Part shown: positions 52,622 through 61,191 of the stretch, one piece after another
Layout: each line of letters opens with the position of its first letter
Numbering within the stretch: position 1 is the first letter of the stretch
Assembly (NCBI RefSeq): GCF_004366595.1
Contig: NZ_SORE01000024.1
Coordinates: forward strand, 53,010 to 117,009
DNA: 64,000 nucleotides
DNA from: Paraburkholderia rhizosphaerae
Lineage (GTDB): Bacteria; Pseudomonadota; Gammaproteobacteria; Burkholderiales; Burkholderiaceae
Direction: 5' to 3'
Notes under the pieces: model-generated
What the model was told of the DNA's origin: nothing
Seen by the model: the letters and a program-made list of their open reading frames with translations, nothing else
Databases searched by the model: none
Program-made: the position numbers and the translations under genes

Positions 52622-55600
52622 ATGAATACGTCGATCCAACTCGACGCGGATGCAGATCGTAGCTGGCGAACGCTACAGAGGGACAGTGAGCGCGTCCTGC
52701 GGCGCGGTTGGGGTCTGGATGCCGCCGGCCAGCGGAGTTCTGTGCTACTGGTTTCGCCTGCCAACGAGCAGCCGTTGCCTGCCACCCTTGATCGTCTGGC
52801 TCACGAGTGCCGGTTGAAGGACGAGCTTGATGGTGCGTGGGCAGTGCGGCCACTCGAGCTCCGTCGTGCATACGGTCAGACCATGCTGGTGCTCGAGGAT
52901 CCTGGCGGCGAACCGCTCGACCGGCTGTTCGGCGCGCCAATGCCGTTAGAAGCTTTTCTGCCCCTTGCCATCGGAATGGCTACGGCGCTGACCGGCATGC
53001 ACCAGCGCGGCCTTATCCATAAGGACATCAAACCCGCGAACATCTTCGTGAACTGCGCGAACGGAGAGGTCAGATTAACCGGCTTCGGTATCGCATCACG
53101 ATTGGCCCGCGAACGACAGACGCCCGAACCACCGGAAACGATCGCAGGCAGCCTCGCCTACATGGCGCCCGAGCAGACCGGCCGGATGAACCGCTCGATT
53201 GATTCCCGTAGCGATCTCTACTCGCTGGGCGTCACGCTTTATCAGTTGCTCACCGGCGAGCTGCCTTTCACGGCTACCGAACCCATGGAGTGGGTCCACT
53301 GCCATATCGCGCGAAAACCATCGGCACCGAGCGGGCGCTTTGCAACTGTCCCGGTTCAGGTTTCCAACATCGTCATGAAGCTCCTCGAGAAGACGGCCGA
53401 GGAACGCTATCAGACGGCGGCCGGCGTCCAGCGCGATCTGCGGCGCTGTCTCACTGAATGGCAAACCACGCACAGCATTGATGAGTTTCCGCTTGGTGAA
53501 CGCGATACGCCGGATCGGCTCGTGATCCCCGAAAAGTTGTACGGGCGCGAGAAAGAGGTCGATACCTTGCTCGCCTCCTTCGATCGGGTCGTCGCCGGCA
53601 GCAGGCCGGAACTGGTGCTCGTCTCGGGATATTCCGGGATCGGCAAATCCTCTGTGGTCAACGAACTCCACAAATCGCTCGTGCCTCCGCGCGGTCTTTT
53701 TGCATCGGGCAAATTCGACCAGTACAAGCGCGACATCCCCTACTCCACTTTGGCGCAAGCCTTCCGGAGCTTGATACACCCTCTTCTGAGCAAGAGCGAC
53801 ACGGAACTGGCCCGATGGCGCAACGCGCTTCGCGATGCGGTGGGTTCGAGCGGAAAGCTCGTTGTTGACCTTATCCCGGAGTTGAAGCTGATCATCGGAG
53901 AACAGCCGCCCGTCGTCGAACTGCCGCCACGTGACGCGCAACTTCGATTTCAGCTGGTCTTTCGGCGGTTTATCGCGGTATTCGCGCGGGCGGAACATCC
54001 TCTCGCCCTATTCCTCGACGATTTGCAGTGGCTCGACACGGCGACGCTTGACCTGCTCGAGCATCTGCTGGGTCGAACGGATATGCAGCATCTGATGCTG
54101 ATCGGCGCCTACCGGGACAACGAGGTCAATCCCGCACATCCACTGATGCGCAAGCTGGAAGCGATCCGCCAGGCCGGAGCGAAAGTGCACGAGATTGTCC
54201 TTGCCCCGTTGGCGCATGAAGACCTCGAGCAGTTGATCCGCGATTCTCTTCGCTGCGATCCGAGCCTTTCTATTTCGCTAGCGAAACTGTTGCACGAGAA
54301 GACCGGCGGCAATCCGTTTTTTGCGATTCAGTTCCTTTCCTCGCTCGCCGACGAGCGCCTGCTCACGTTCGACCATGTCGACGCACGCTGGTCGTGGGAC
54401 CTGAAGCAGATCCACGCGAAGGGTTACACCGACAACGTGGTGGACCTGATGGTCGCCAAGTTAAGTCGCCTTCCCGTTGATACGCAAACGGCGCTACAGC
54501 GATTCGCGTGCCTCGGGAACAGTGCGGCGTTCGGCATGCTCAGCATGATTTTCCAGAACGGCGAAGAAGAGATGCACGACCGGCTCTGGGAAGCCGTTCG
54601 AGCCGGGCTCGTGTTCCGCTCGGACGAGTTTTACCGGTTTCTTCACGATCGCGTCCAGGAAGGCGCGTACTCGCTGATCCCGGATGAATCGCGCTCTGAA
54701 ACGCATCTGCGGATCGGCCGGTTGCTCTCGACGAAGATTCCTTCTGAAAAGCGGGAAGAAGCGATCTTCGAGATCGTCAATCAGCTCAATCTCGGCTTTG
54801 AGCTAATCACGTCGGTTGAGGAACGCGAAGAACTGGCGGAGCTGAACCTGATAGCAGGCAAGCGCGCCAAAGCTTCGACTGCCTATGCTTCCGCATGCAA
54901 ATATCTTTCCTTTGCGATGTTTTTACTCGGCGAGCGGCGATGGGACAGCCGTTATGAGCTGGCGTTCGCCATCTGGTTCGAGCGCGCAGAGTGTGAATTT
55001 CTCGATGGCAAACTCGAAGAAGCAGAACGGCTAATTACGCAGCTTCTTGCCAGAAGCGTTTCCAGGATCGACAACGCGTCGATTTGCCGACTCAGGATAG
55101 ATCTCTATGTGATGAAGTCGGAATACACAAACGCTGTGAACTGCGCGCTCGAATGCCTGCGTCTGTTCGGCATCGACATGCCGTTACATCCTTCTGCCGA
55201 AGAGGTGCAAGCGGAATACGCGGAAGTCTGGAAGAACCTCAACGGGCGGTCAATCGAGAGCCTGGTCGACTTGCCTCTGATGACCGACCCCGAGATGCTG
55301 GCTGCGATGAACGTGCTGTCGTCCCTGACTGCACCGGCGATTTTCACCAACAATGAACTGCACCGCCTGCACACCTGCCGCATGGTAAGGCTCACGTTGC
55401 AGCATGGCACGAGCGGTGCAGCGACGCATAGCTATGCCGGGTTCGGAACCATGCTGGGTCCACACTTCCGGCGCTATCCGGAAGGCTATCGATTCGGAAA
55501 ACTTGCCTGTGATCTCGTCGAGAAGCATGGATTTGCCGAATACAAGGCGAGGATGTGCCTGACGATGGAGATGATCGTGCTCTGGAACGAGCCGATCGCG

Positions 55601-58156
55601 ACTGCCCTCGATTACATCCGTGAGGCGTTTCGCGTCGCGACGGAGACAAGCGACCTCGCGCGGGCCTGTTACAGCTGCAACCACACAGTGACTGACCGGC
55701 TCACGCGTGGGGATCCGCTCGATGAGGTACGGGAAGAAACAGAGCGCGGGCTCGATTTCGTGCGCAAGGGAAAATTCCGCGATGTCGAGGACATTCTCGT
55801 GAGCCAGCAGCGATTCATTCGCACTATGCGCGGAGAAACGACGACCTTCTCCACCTTCAGCGATCAGGCGTTCGATGAAGCCGCGTTCGAAGCGGCACTG
55901 AACGGTGACCGCATGAGCGCGTTGATCTGCTGGTATTGGATTCTCAAACTTCAGGCGCGCTTTTTCTCGGGCGACTATGAGGTTGCGATCGCCGCCGCTG
56001 AGAAGGCGAAGGCACTGCTCTGGTCCTCCGACGCGCACATCCAGTTGCTCGACTACTACTTATACAGCTCGCTTGCGGTCGCGGCAGTGTACGAAAGCGC
56101 GGCACCGGACCAGCAGACCATATGGCGCGCGCTCCTTGCCACACATGTCGAGCAACTGCGGGACTGGACCGAAAACTGCCCGACAACATTTGGCGACAAA
56201 CACGCAGTGGTATCCGCAGAGATCGCACGCATAGAAGGCCGCGACCTTGACGCCATGCATCATTACGAAGAGGCCATCCGCCTCGCGCACACAAACGGTT
56301 TTGTCCACAATGAGGCGGTGGCGTACGAGCTTGCCGCGCGTTTTTATGACGCACGGCGTTTCGACAAGATCGCGGATACCTATTTGCGTGCCGCCCGCTA
56401 CTGCTATGTGTGTTGGGGAGCCACCGGCAAAGTCCGGCAACTTGACAGCTTGTATCCGCATCTCCAGGAAAAGGAGGCTGTGGGGCCTGCCAGTACGATC
56501 GGCACATCGGTGGAACAACTGGACCTGGCGACGGTGATCAGGGTCTCGCGCGCGGTGTCGGGCGAAATGATGCTGGACAAGCTGCTCAACACCCTAATGC
56601 GCACCGCAATCGAACAGGCGGGCGCCGCGCGCGGTCTGCTTATACTTGCCCGTCGTGGCGAACCGCGCATCAAGGCGCAGGCATCGATCGACGGTGACAC
56701 GGTCACCGTGCAGGTGCGCGACGCGCCCGTGACCGCAGCGATGCTGCCGGCAGCCGTGCTGCATTATGTGATGCGCACACGAGAAAGCGTCATTCTCGAT
56801 GACGCGTTGAATGACGACCCGTTTCAAGCGGACCCCTACATCCGGCAACATCGCGTCCGCTCCGTGCTTAGCCTGCCGCTAATCAACCAGGGCGAACTGA
56901 TCGGTGTGCTCTACCTCGAAAACAATCTGACGCCATCGGTATTCGTTGCGGCCCGCATCGCAGTGTTGAAGCTGCTGGCCTCGCAAGCCGCCATGGCGCT
57001 GGAGAATTCCCGTCTTTACGGCGATCTGGCGGAACGGGAAGCAAAGATCCGGCGCCTCGTCGACGCGAATATCGTCGGCATTTTTATCTTTGATCTCGAC
57101 GGCCGGATTTTCGAGGCCAACGACGCGTTTCTCCATATCGTCGGCTATGAGCGCGAGGATCTCACATCAGGGCGCTTGCGCTGGACGGAGTTGACGCCGC
57201 CCGAATCGCTCGAGCGCGACAAACGGGAGTGGATGCCGCAATACCTGGCAACGGGGACATTACCCCCGTTCGAAAAGGAATACTTTAAAAAGGACCGCAG
57301 CCGCGTACCCGTGCTGATCGGCGCGGCAAGCCTGGAGGGAAAAGGGAACCAGGGCGTCGCGTTCGTGCTCGATCTGACCGAACGCAAGCAGGCTGAAGCC
57401 GAAGCACACGAGAGTGAACGGCGGTACCGCGAGGTGCAGATGATGCTGGCGCACGCCAACCGCGTCACGACGATGGGACACCTCGCCGCATCCATTTGCC
57501 ATGAAATCAAACAACCGATCACCGCGGACGCCACCAACGCGCAGGCAGGCCTATGCTGGCTGAGCGCCCGACCGCCGAATCTGCAGGAAGCGCGCAAGGC
57601 GTTTAACCGGATTATCGAAAGCGCGATGCGGGCCGGCGAGATCGCTACCCGAATTCGTGGCCTCGTCAAGAACGCTCCACCGTGTAAGGAGAAGCTACAG
57701 GTCAATGACGCGATTGGCGAGGTCATCGCGCTGACGCGTGGCGAGGCCGAGAAGCACAATGTTTCTGTGCGAATGCAGCTTGCCGATCAGTTGCCGCTCG
57801 TTGAAGGCGATCGTGTCCAGCTCCAGCAGGTGATGCTGAATCTGGTTGTCAACGCAATCGAAGCGACCAGCACGGTCGATCGGGGCCCGCGGGAAGTCAC
57901 CGTCAGCACCTGCAAGGACGGCTCCGGCAGCGTGCTTGTCGCCGTGCTCGACTCAGGGCCGGGGGTGGATCCTCAACACGTCGAGCGACTTTTCGAGGCG
58001 TTTTACACAACGAAGGCCGCCGGGATGGGCATGGGGTTGGCCATCTGCCGGTCGATCGTGGAAGCGCACGGCGGGCGGATATGGGTCAGCGCGACTGCTC
58101 CCCATGGCGCCGCCTTTCGGTTCACCGTGCCCGTCCAATCTGACAACGCACAGTGA
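52622..58156 (+). CDS. Giant Ser/Thr-kinase / AAA ATPase / GAF-PAS histidine kinase fusion
   Basis: 1844 residues. Residues 1-290 are a Ser/Thr-kinase-like domain: LIHKDIKPANIFVN (Asp135 as catalytic base), then LTGFGIASR, where Gly154 stands in place of the DFG Asp, and MAPEQTGRMNRSIDSRSDLYSLGVTLYQLLTGELPF. No clear Gly-rich loop is visible. Residues 300-640 are an AAA-type ATPase (VSGYSGIGKSSVV Walker A around Lys342, LFLDDLQWLD Walker B near 465). About 640-1310 is a helical repeat region. GAF is about 1315-1465 and PAS about 1475-1595. The HisKA box AASICHEIKQPITADATNAQAG has His1627, followed by an ATPase with DSGPGVD and GMGMGLAICRSIVEAHGG. Cytoplasmic signal integrator; the upstream FixJ gene is the probable output. 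Confidence 0.92.
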   Translation: MNTSIQLDADADRSWRTLQRDSERVLRRGWGLDAAGQRSSVLLVSPANEQPLPATLDRLAHECRLKDELDGAWAVRPLELRRAYGQTMLVLEDPGGEPLDRLFGAPMPLEAFLPLAIGMATALTGMHQRGLIHKDIKPANIFVNCANGEVRLTGFGIASRLARERQTPEPPETIAGSLAYMAPEQTGRMNRSIDSRSDLYSLGVTLYQLLTGELPFTATEPMEWVHCHIARKPSAPSGRFATVPVQVSNIVMKLLEKTAEERYQTAAGVQRDLRRCLTEWQTTHSIDEFPLGERDTPDRLVIPEKLYGREKEVDTLLASFDRVVAGSRPELVLVSGYSGIGKSSVVNELHKSLVPPRGLFASGKFDQYKRDIPYSTLAQAFRSLIHPLLSKSDTELARWRNALRDAVGSSGKLVVDLIPELKLIIGEQPPVVELPPRDAQLRFQLVFRRFIAVFARAEHPLALFLDDLQWLDTATLDLLEHLLGRTDMQHLMLIGAYRDNEVNPAHPLMRKLEAIRQAGAKVHEIVLAPLAHEDLEQLIRDSLRCDPSLSISLAKLLHEKTGGNPFFAIQFLSSLADERLLTFDHVDARWSWDLKQIHAKGYTDNVVDLMVAKLSRLPVDTQTALQRFACLGNSAAFGMLSMIFQNGEEEMHDRLWEAVRAGLVFRSDEFYRFLHDRVQEGAYSLIPDESRSETHLRIGRLLSTKIPSEKREEAIFEIVNQLNLGFELITSVEEREELAELNLIAGKRAKASTAYASACKYLSFAMFLLGERRWDSRYELAFAIWFERAECEFLDGKLEEAERLITQLLARSVSRIDNASICRLRIDLYVMKSEYTNAVNCALECLRLFGIDMPLHPSAEEVQAEYAEVWKNLNGRSIESLVDLPLMTDPEMLAAMNVLSSLTAPAIFTNNELHRLHTCRMVRLTLQHGTSGAATHSYAGFGTMLGPHFRRYPEGYRFGKLACDLVEKHGFAEYKARMCLTMEMIVLWNEPIATALDYIREAFRVATETSDLARACYSCNHTVTDRLTRGDPLDEVREETERGLDFVRKGKFRDVEDILVSQQRFIRTMRGETTTFSTFSDQAFDEAAFEAALNGDRMSALICWYWILKLQARFFSGDYEVAIAAAEKAKALLWSSDAHIQLLDYYLYSSLAVAAVYESAAPDQQTIWRALLATHVEQLRDWTENCPTTFGDKHAVVSAEIARIEGRDLDAMHHYEEAIRLAHTNGFVHNEAVAYELAARFYDARRFDKIADTYLRAARYCYVCWGATGKVRQLDSLYPHLQEKEAVGPASTIGTSVEQLDLATVIRVSRAVSGEMMLDKLLNTLMRTAIEQAGAARGLLILARRGEPRIKAQASIDGDTVTVQVRDAPVTAAMLPAAVLHYVMRTRESVILDDALNDDPFQADPYIRQHRVRSVLSLPLINQGELIGVLYLENNLTPSVFVAARIAVLKLLASQAAMALENSRLYGDLAEREAKIRRLVDANIVGIFIFDLDGRIFEANDAFLHIVGYEREDLTSGRLRWTELTPPESLERDKREWMPQYLATGTLPPFEKEYFKKDRSRVPVLIGAASLEGKGNQGVAFVLDLTERKQAEAEAHESERRYREVQMMLAHANRVTTMGHLAASICHEIKQPITADATNAQAGLCWLSARPPNLQEARKAFNRIIESAMRAGEIATRIRGLVKNAPPCKEKLQVNDAIGEVIALTRGEAEKHNVSVRMQLADQLPLVEGDRVQLQQVMLNLVVNAIEATSTVDRGPREVTVSTCKDGSGSVLVAVLDSGPGVDPQHVERLFEAFYTTKAAGMGMGLAICRSIVEAHGGRIWVSATAPHGAAFRFTVPVQSDNAQ

Positions 58157-58243
58157 TCAGGTATTGCTCGCGAGCGCCAGGTTCGCGAGCGCCGATACGT
58201 GTCGCCTGGGGGAAGCGTCTCCTACAGCCGCGCGTCTGAGCAG

Positions 58244-58981
58244 TTATTCACCCAAGAGGTGCGCGATCCCGAACTCCGACCGGCAGACAACGTCGCTCGC
58301 GCCGCACTCATGTGACGGGTACATCTTCTCGCTCTCCAGCCCCCTTACCAGACTTTCCATCTTGATCAATTCTGCAAAGTTTCGAGCCCTCATCTTTCGC
58401 ATGACCGCACGGCGCCCCACCTTGACGGTTATCTCGCTCAAACAAAGCTTCGATGCAATTTGCTTGTTCGCCAGCCCGTCGCCTAACATTTGTAGAAGCG
58501 CTCGCTCCCGATCAGAAAGAGAAAAATACCGCTCCTTCAGGCTTTCGCGAGACTTGTCGATCGCGCGTCGCCACTTGTCGTATGTCAGCGCCGACCAGAC
58601 CGCATCCAGCATGTCCTGATCGCGAAATGGCTTGGTCAGGAAATCCCTCGCACCCGCTTTCATTGCCTGGACGGTCATCGCCACGTCGCCGAACGCCGAC
58701 ATGAAAATGATCGGCGGAACACGGTTTCTTTGCGCGAGAAGGCTTTGCAGATCAAGACCGCCGATCCCCGGCATACGGACATCGACGATCAGGCAGCTTG
58801 ACGGTGCGCCGGTACCGGTATCGTCGAATTCGAGGAATGCGTGCGCGGACGCAAATGTCCTTGAACGAAGGCCCACGGACGACAACAATTCCTGAAGAGC
58901 TTCCCGTACCGAATCGTCATCGTCGACAACGAAGACCGTCGAAGAGTCCTTAGAGCCCGATCCAATCGCCGATGCTGTCAC
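58244..58981 (-). CDS. FixJ-family response regulator (copy 2, mirror of 44921)
   Basis: 245 residues from a GTG with ATAGGAGCCAGGC upstream, the same leader as copy 1. Receiver: VFVVDDDDSVREALQELL, phosphoacceptor Asp in CLIVDVRMPGIGG and LTKPFRDQDML (Thr replacing the Pro found in copy 1). Helix-turn-helix: LSDRERALLQMLGDGLANKQIASKLCLSEITVKVGRRAVMRKM. The frame is intact and catalytic residues are kept, so this copy looks functional although its companion kinase has decayed. It converges on the giant kinase gene (87 bp between stops). Confidence 0.92.
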   Translation of the reverse strand: MTASAIGSGSKDSSTVFVVDDDDSVREALQELLSSVGLRSRTFASAHAFLEFDDTGTGAPSSCLIVDVRMPGIGGLDLQSLLAQRNRVPPIIFMSAFGDVAMTVQAMKAGARDFLTKPFRDQDMLDAVWSALTYDKWRRAIDKSRESLKERYFSLSDRERALLQMLGDGLANKQIASKLCLSEITVKVGRRAVMRKMRARNFAELIKMESLVRGLESEKMYPSHECGASDVVCRSEFGIAHLLGE

Positions 58982-59013
58982 GCCTGGCTCCTATGTGATG
59001 GTATGCAGAGCAC
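58244..59013. repeat. Inner arm, right copy, of the nested inverted duplication
   Basis: Reverse-orientation counterpart of 44889-45658, covering the FixJ gene and its leader. Confidence 0.8.
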
Positions 59014-59741
59014 CCTCCTCCCGGTGCCCACGCGTTGCTTGTACTCATGAACGGCCCGGGTGGTACGGGTGGTTTGCGAGTTTATAGGTCATCGCGAAGC
59101 TAAGAGTCCTGACCAAGTCGCCATTCATCCAATTTTAAATGGGGCAGCCTCCACCCATCGTGGAGGAATGCGCTTCTGGCGGCATGACGAGGCGGTCGAA
59201 ACTGTAGAGATCGGCTTCGTCATGCTTGATTGTGCAAAATTGCACTAATCCGTAATGGTGCTAAGTGTTCGCGTTTCGCCGCTTAGCGGGTTAGCGCGAT
59301 ATCCACACTTTTGTATAGCCCTCGGATACTTGTTCCACGTTGCGTTCCGTCTCTGTACGGGATTGAATGCTGATAGAGCGAAGCGACGCACAACCCTCTG
59401 TGAAGCTGATCGATACTCGGATTGTTAACGCGCTGACGTGTGCCATTTCCACCAGATACCCGTCCTCCGGTTCGCGGACAACGCCCCGTCCGGTAGTACC
59501 AGAGATCCATCGAACAACTGTTCAATCACGTGCATCCCAGAGGCCTAAACCACTTCGTTGCTCGCACGCAGTCCATTTCCCAGTGGGCCTGACCGTTGCG
59601 CGGCAAACACGTGGTGACACAAAGCGCGCAACGTACTGCGGTTGATGCCATGGCATTGCCACCATCGGTGTCATCGCGGCGGTGTAGCTCAAGCCTCGCA
59701 AGGTCAACAATCTCCATTGAATATCGCAATCCTCAATTGAT
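58982..59741. other. Noncoding stretch between the two inverted-repeat arms (right side)
   Basis: About 760 bp. The frames seen (for example 59283-59525 minus, 59367-59645 plus) are not family-like. From about 59290 it matches the reverse of the kinase upstream region near 43545, e.g. TTTGTATAGCC and TTCCACGTTGCG. No trace of the AraC gene found at the equivalent place in the left copy is visible to me. Confidence 0.45.
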
Positions 59742-60493
59742 ATGTCATCAATAAACGAAGCCGCCGTTCGATACGTGACCGGACTTTCGGCGCTGGTAGA
59801 CTGGTCCACGAAAATTCGCAGCAAGACCGATTCACGGCAGTATCGATCATCCATGAGATCAATCAACCGCTGACAGCGGTTGTGACGAACGCCGATACCT
59901 GTCTGCGTTGGCTCGCGCGGTCCAGCCCCGACATCGAGCGGGCCCGCCAGGCCGCGACACGAACCACGCGCGACGCGGAACGCATCGCCAAAGTCGTCGC
60001 CGGGCTGCGCGCGCTTGCGTGGAAGACCGGCTTCGTCAGGATAGCAGTGGATATTGACGATGCGGTACGCAAAGTCGCGCTGATGCTGCGCAGCGACATC
60101 GAGCGCAACATGATCAGCCTGAGGCTTACACTGGCGGCGAACCTTCCCGCGCTCGGCGACCGCGTGCAACTTCAGCAGGTACTGCTCAATCTGATGCGCA
60201 ACGCGATCGAAGCGATGGCCGGCACCGAAGGGCCGCGGCGGTTGCAGGTATCGACTGCGATGATCGGAGACGAAGCGGTGCAAATCACGGTGCACGACAA
60301 CGGGCTCGGATTCAGCGCCGACCTGACGGGGCGCTTATTCGAAGCGATGTATTCGACGAAGAAACACGGCATGGGCATGGGACTGTCGATATCCCGATCG
60401 ATTGTCGAGGCACATGGCGGAAAGCTGACCGTTCACTCGAGTCCCGAACAGGGCACGTCGTTCCAGTTCTCAGTGCCATGCGCAACTGAATGA
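59742..60493 (+). pseudogene. Decayed FixL-like histidine kinase (internal deletion, frameshift)
   Basis: Starts at an ATG matching that of the intact paralogue, MSSINEAAVRYVTGLSALVDW, and continues to about IRSKTD. It then jumps near 59830-59840 to the sequence equivalent to AVSIIHEINQPLTAVVTNADTCLRWL. About 0.93 kb (rest of GAF, all of PAS) is missing relative to the kinase at 41320-42996. The joint is out of frame, so the start frame stops at 59873. From the H-box on, the second frame is open to 60493 and keeps QQVLLNLMRNAIEAM, DNGLGFS and GMGMGLSISRSIVEAHGG. A GTG at 59882 could start a 203-residue ATPase-domain fragment lacking the His. Most likely non-functional. Confidence 0.85.
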
Positions 60494-60526
60494 CCATCGC
60501 GAATCGTTAATCCGTTTGACGAACAA

Positions 60527-60892
60527 TCACGGCGATTCGCGCGATGACAGCGCCTTTTCGATCTCTCCGAGCAGTTCCGCGCCACTGAAAGGCTTCACCA
60601 GGTACGCTGCGGCACCATGCGCTGTGGCCTCGCCTCGTGTGCTTTCGTCGAAATAGGCGGTCATCAGGATGACGGGCGCCGGGCAGCGGGCGGCACGCAA
60701 ATAATGCTGCAATTGCATACCACTCATTCCCTCCAATTTGATATCGGTCACCACACAGGTGACTAAATGAAAATCGCTGGACGCGAGGAACTGCTCCGCC
60801 GAGCTATAGCTCCTGACCGGAAGGCCTTGCGACGTAATGAGACTTTTAACGGCCTCGCGAACCGATGCGTCGTCGTCTATGACTGCGATCAT
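60527..60892 (-). CDS. Receiver-only response regulator (copy 2, mirror of 40873)
   Basis: 121 residues: IDDDASVREAVKSLI, phosphoacceptor Asp in CVVTDIKLEGMSG, ILMTAYFDE and YLVKPFSGAEL, ending ALSSRESP like copy 1. The reading frame and key residues are intact, although the convergent kinase (stop at 60493, 33 bp away) has decayed. It may be served by the intact paralogous kinase or by the kinase at 61192-63120. Its upstream region keeps the 19-base element shared with copy 1. Confidence 0.88.
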   Translation of the reverse strand: MIAVIDDDASVREAVKSLITSQGLPVRSYSSAEQFLASSDFHLVTCVVTDIKLEGMSGMQLQHYLRAARCPAPVILMTAYFDESTRGEATAHGAAAYLVKPFSGAELLGEIEKALSSRESP

Positions 60893-61191
60893 CTTGTGCT
60901 CTTGAGAACAGAAAGCGGGACCTGCCTGAATGGCGATGCAAGGCTCGGCTTCTTTATCGCGTTCCAGAGGCCTTCGCGACGGATTGATCGCAGAGCGAAA
61001 CGTGCGACATCAATACGATAGTACGACATAGGTAGCCGATTCAGCCTATACGTTCGTATCGACTTTCGCCGGCCCTTTCCGCATTGGCTAGCGCAAATAG
61101 GCGCTATCAAGAATGATGCGACGCTTTCGCGGTTACGGGTTCACGTGCTTCTTATGCGCGGCGAATCATCCCCGGCGCCAAATTGGGAAGC
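60893..61191. other. Upstream region of receiver copy 2
   Basis: About 300 bp, homologous in reverse to 40701-40872 up to the element at 61042-61060, then unrelated. No gene seen. The kinase at 61192-63120 ends at the right edge. Confidence 0.45.
61042..61060 (-). promoter_or_regulatory. Conserved element GATACGAACGTATAGGCTG (copy 2)
   Basis: Identical on the minus strand to 40701-40719 and about 150 bp upstream of receiver copy 2. Confidence 0.55.

Larger units (their letters stand above)
59290..61060. repeat. Outer arm, right copy, of the nested inverted duplication
   Basis: Reverse-orientation counterpart of 40701-43545: kinase upstream region, decayed kinase, receiver gene and receiver upstream element. 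It is shorter because of a deletion of about 0.93 kb in the kinase. Confidence 0.8.

Noticed and set aside
59522..60295. 257-codon minus-strand frame opposite the decayed kinase
   Set aside because: Same antisense shadow type as in the intact kinase; no motifs of its own.
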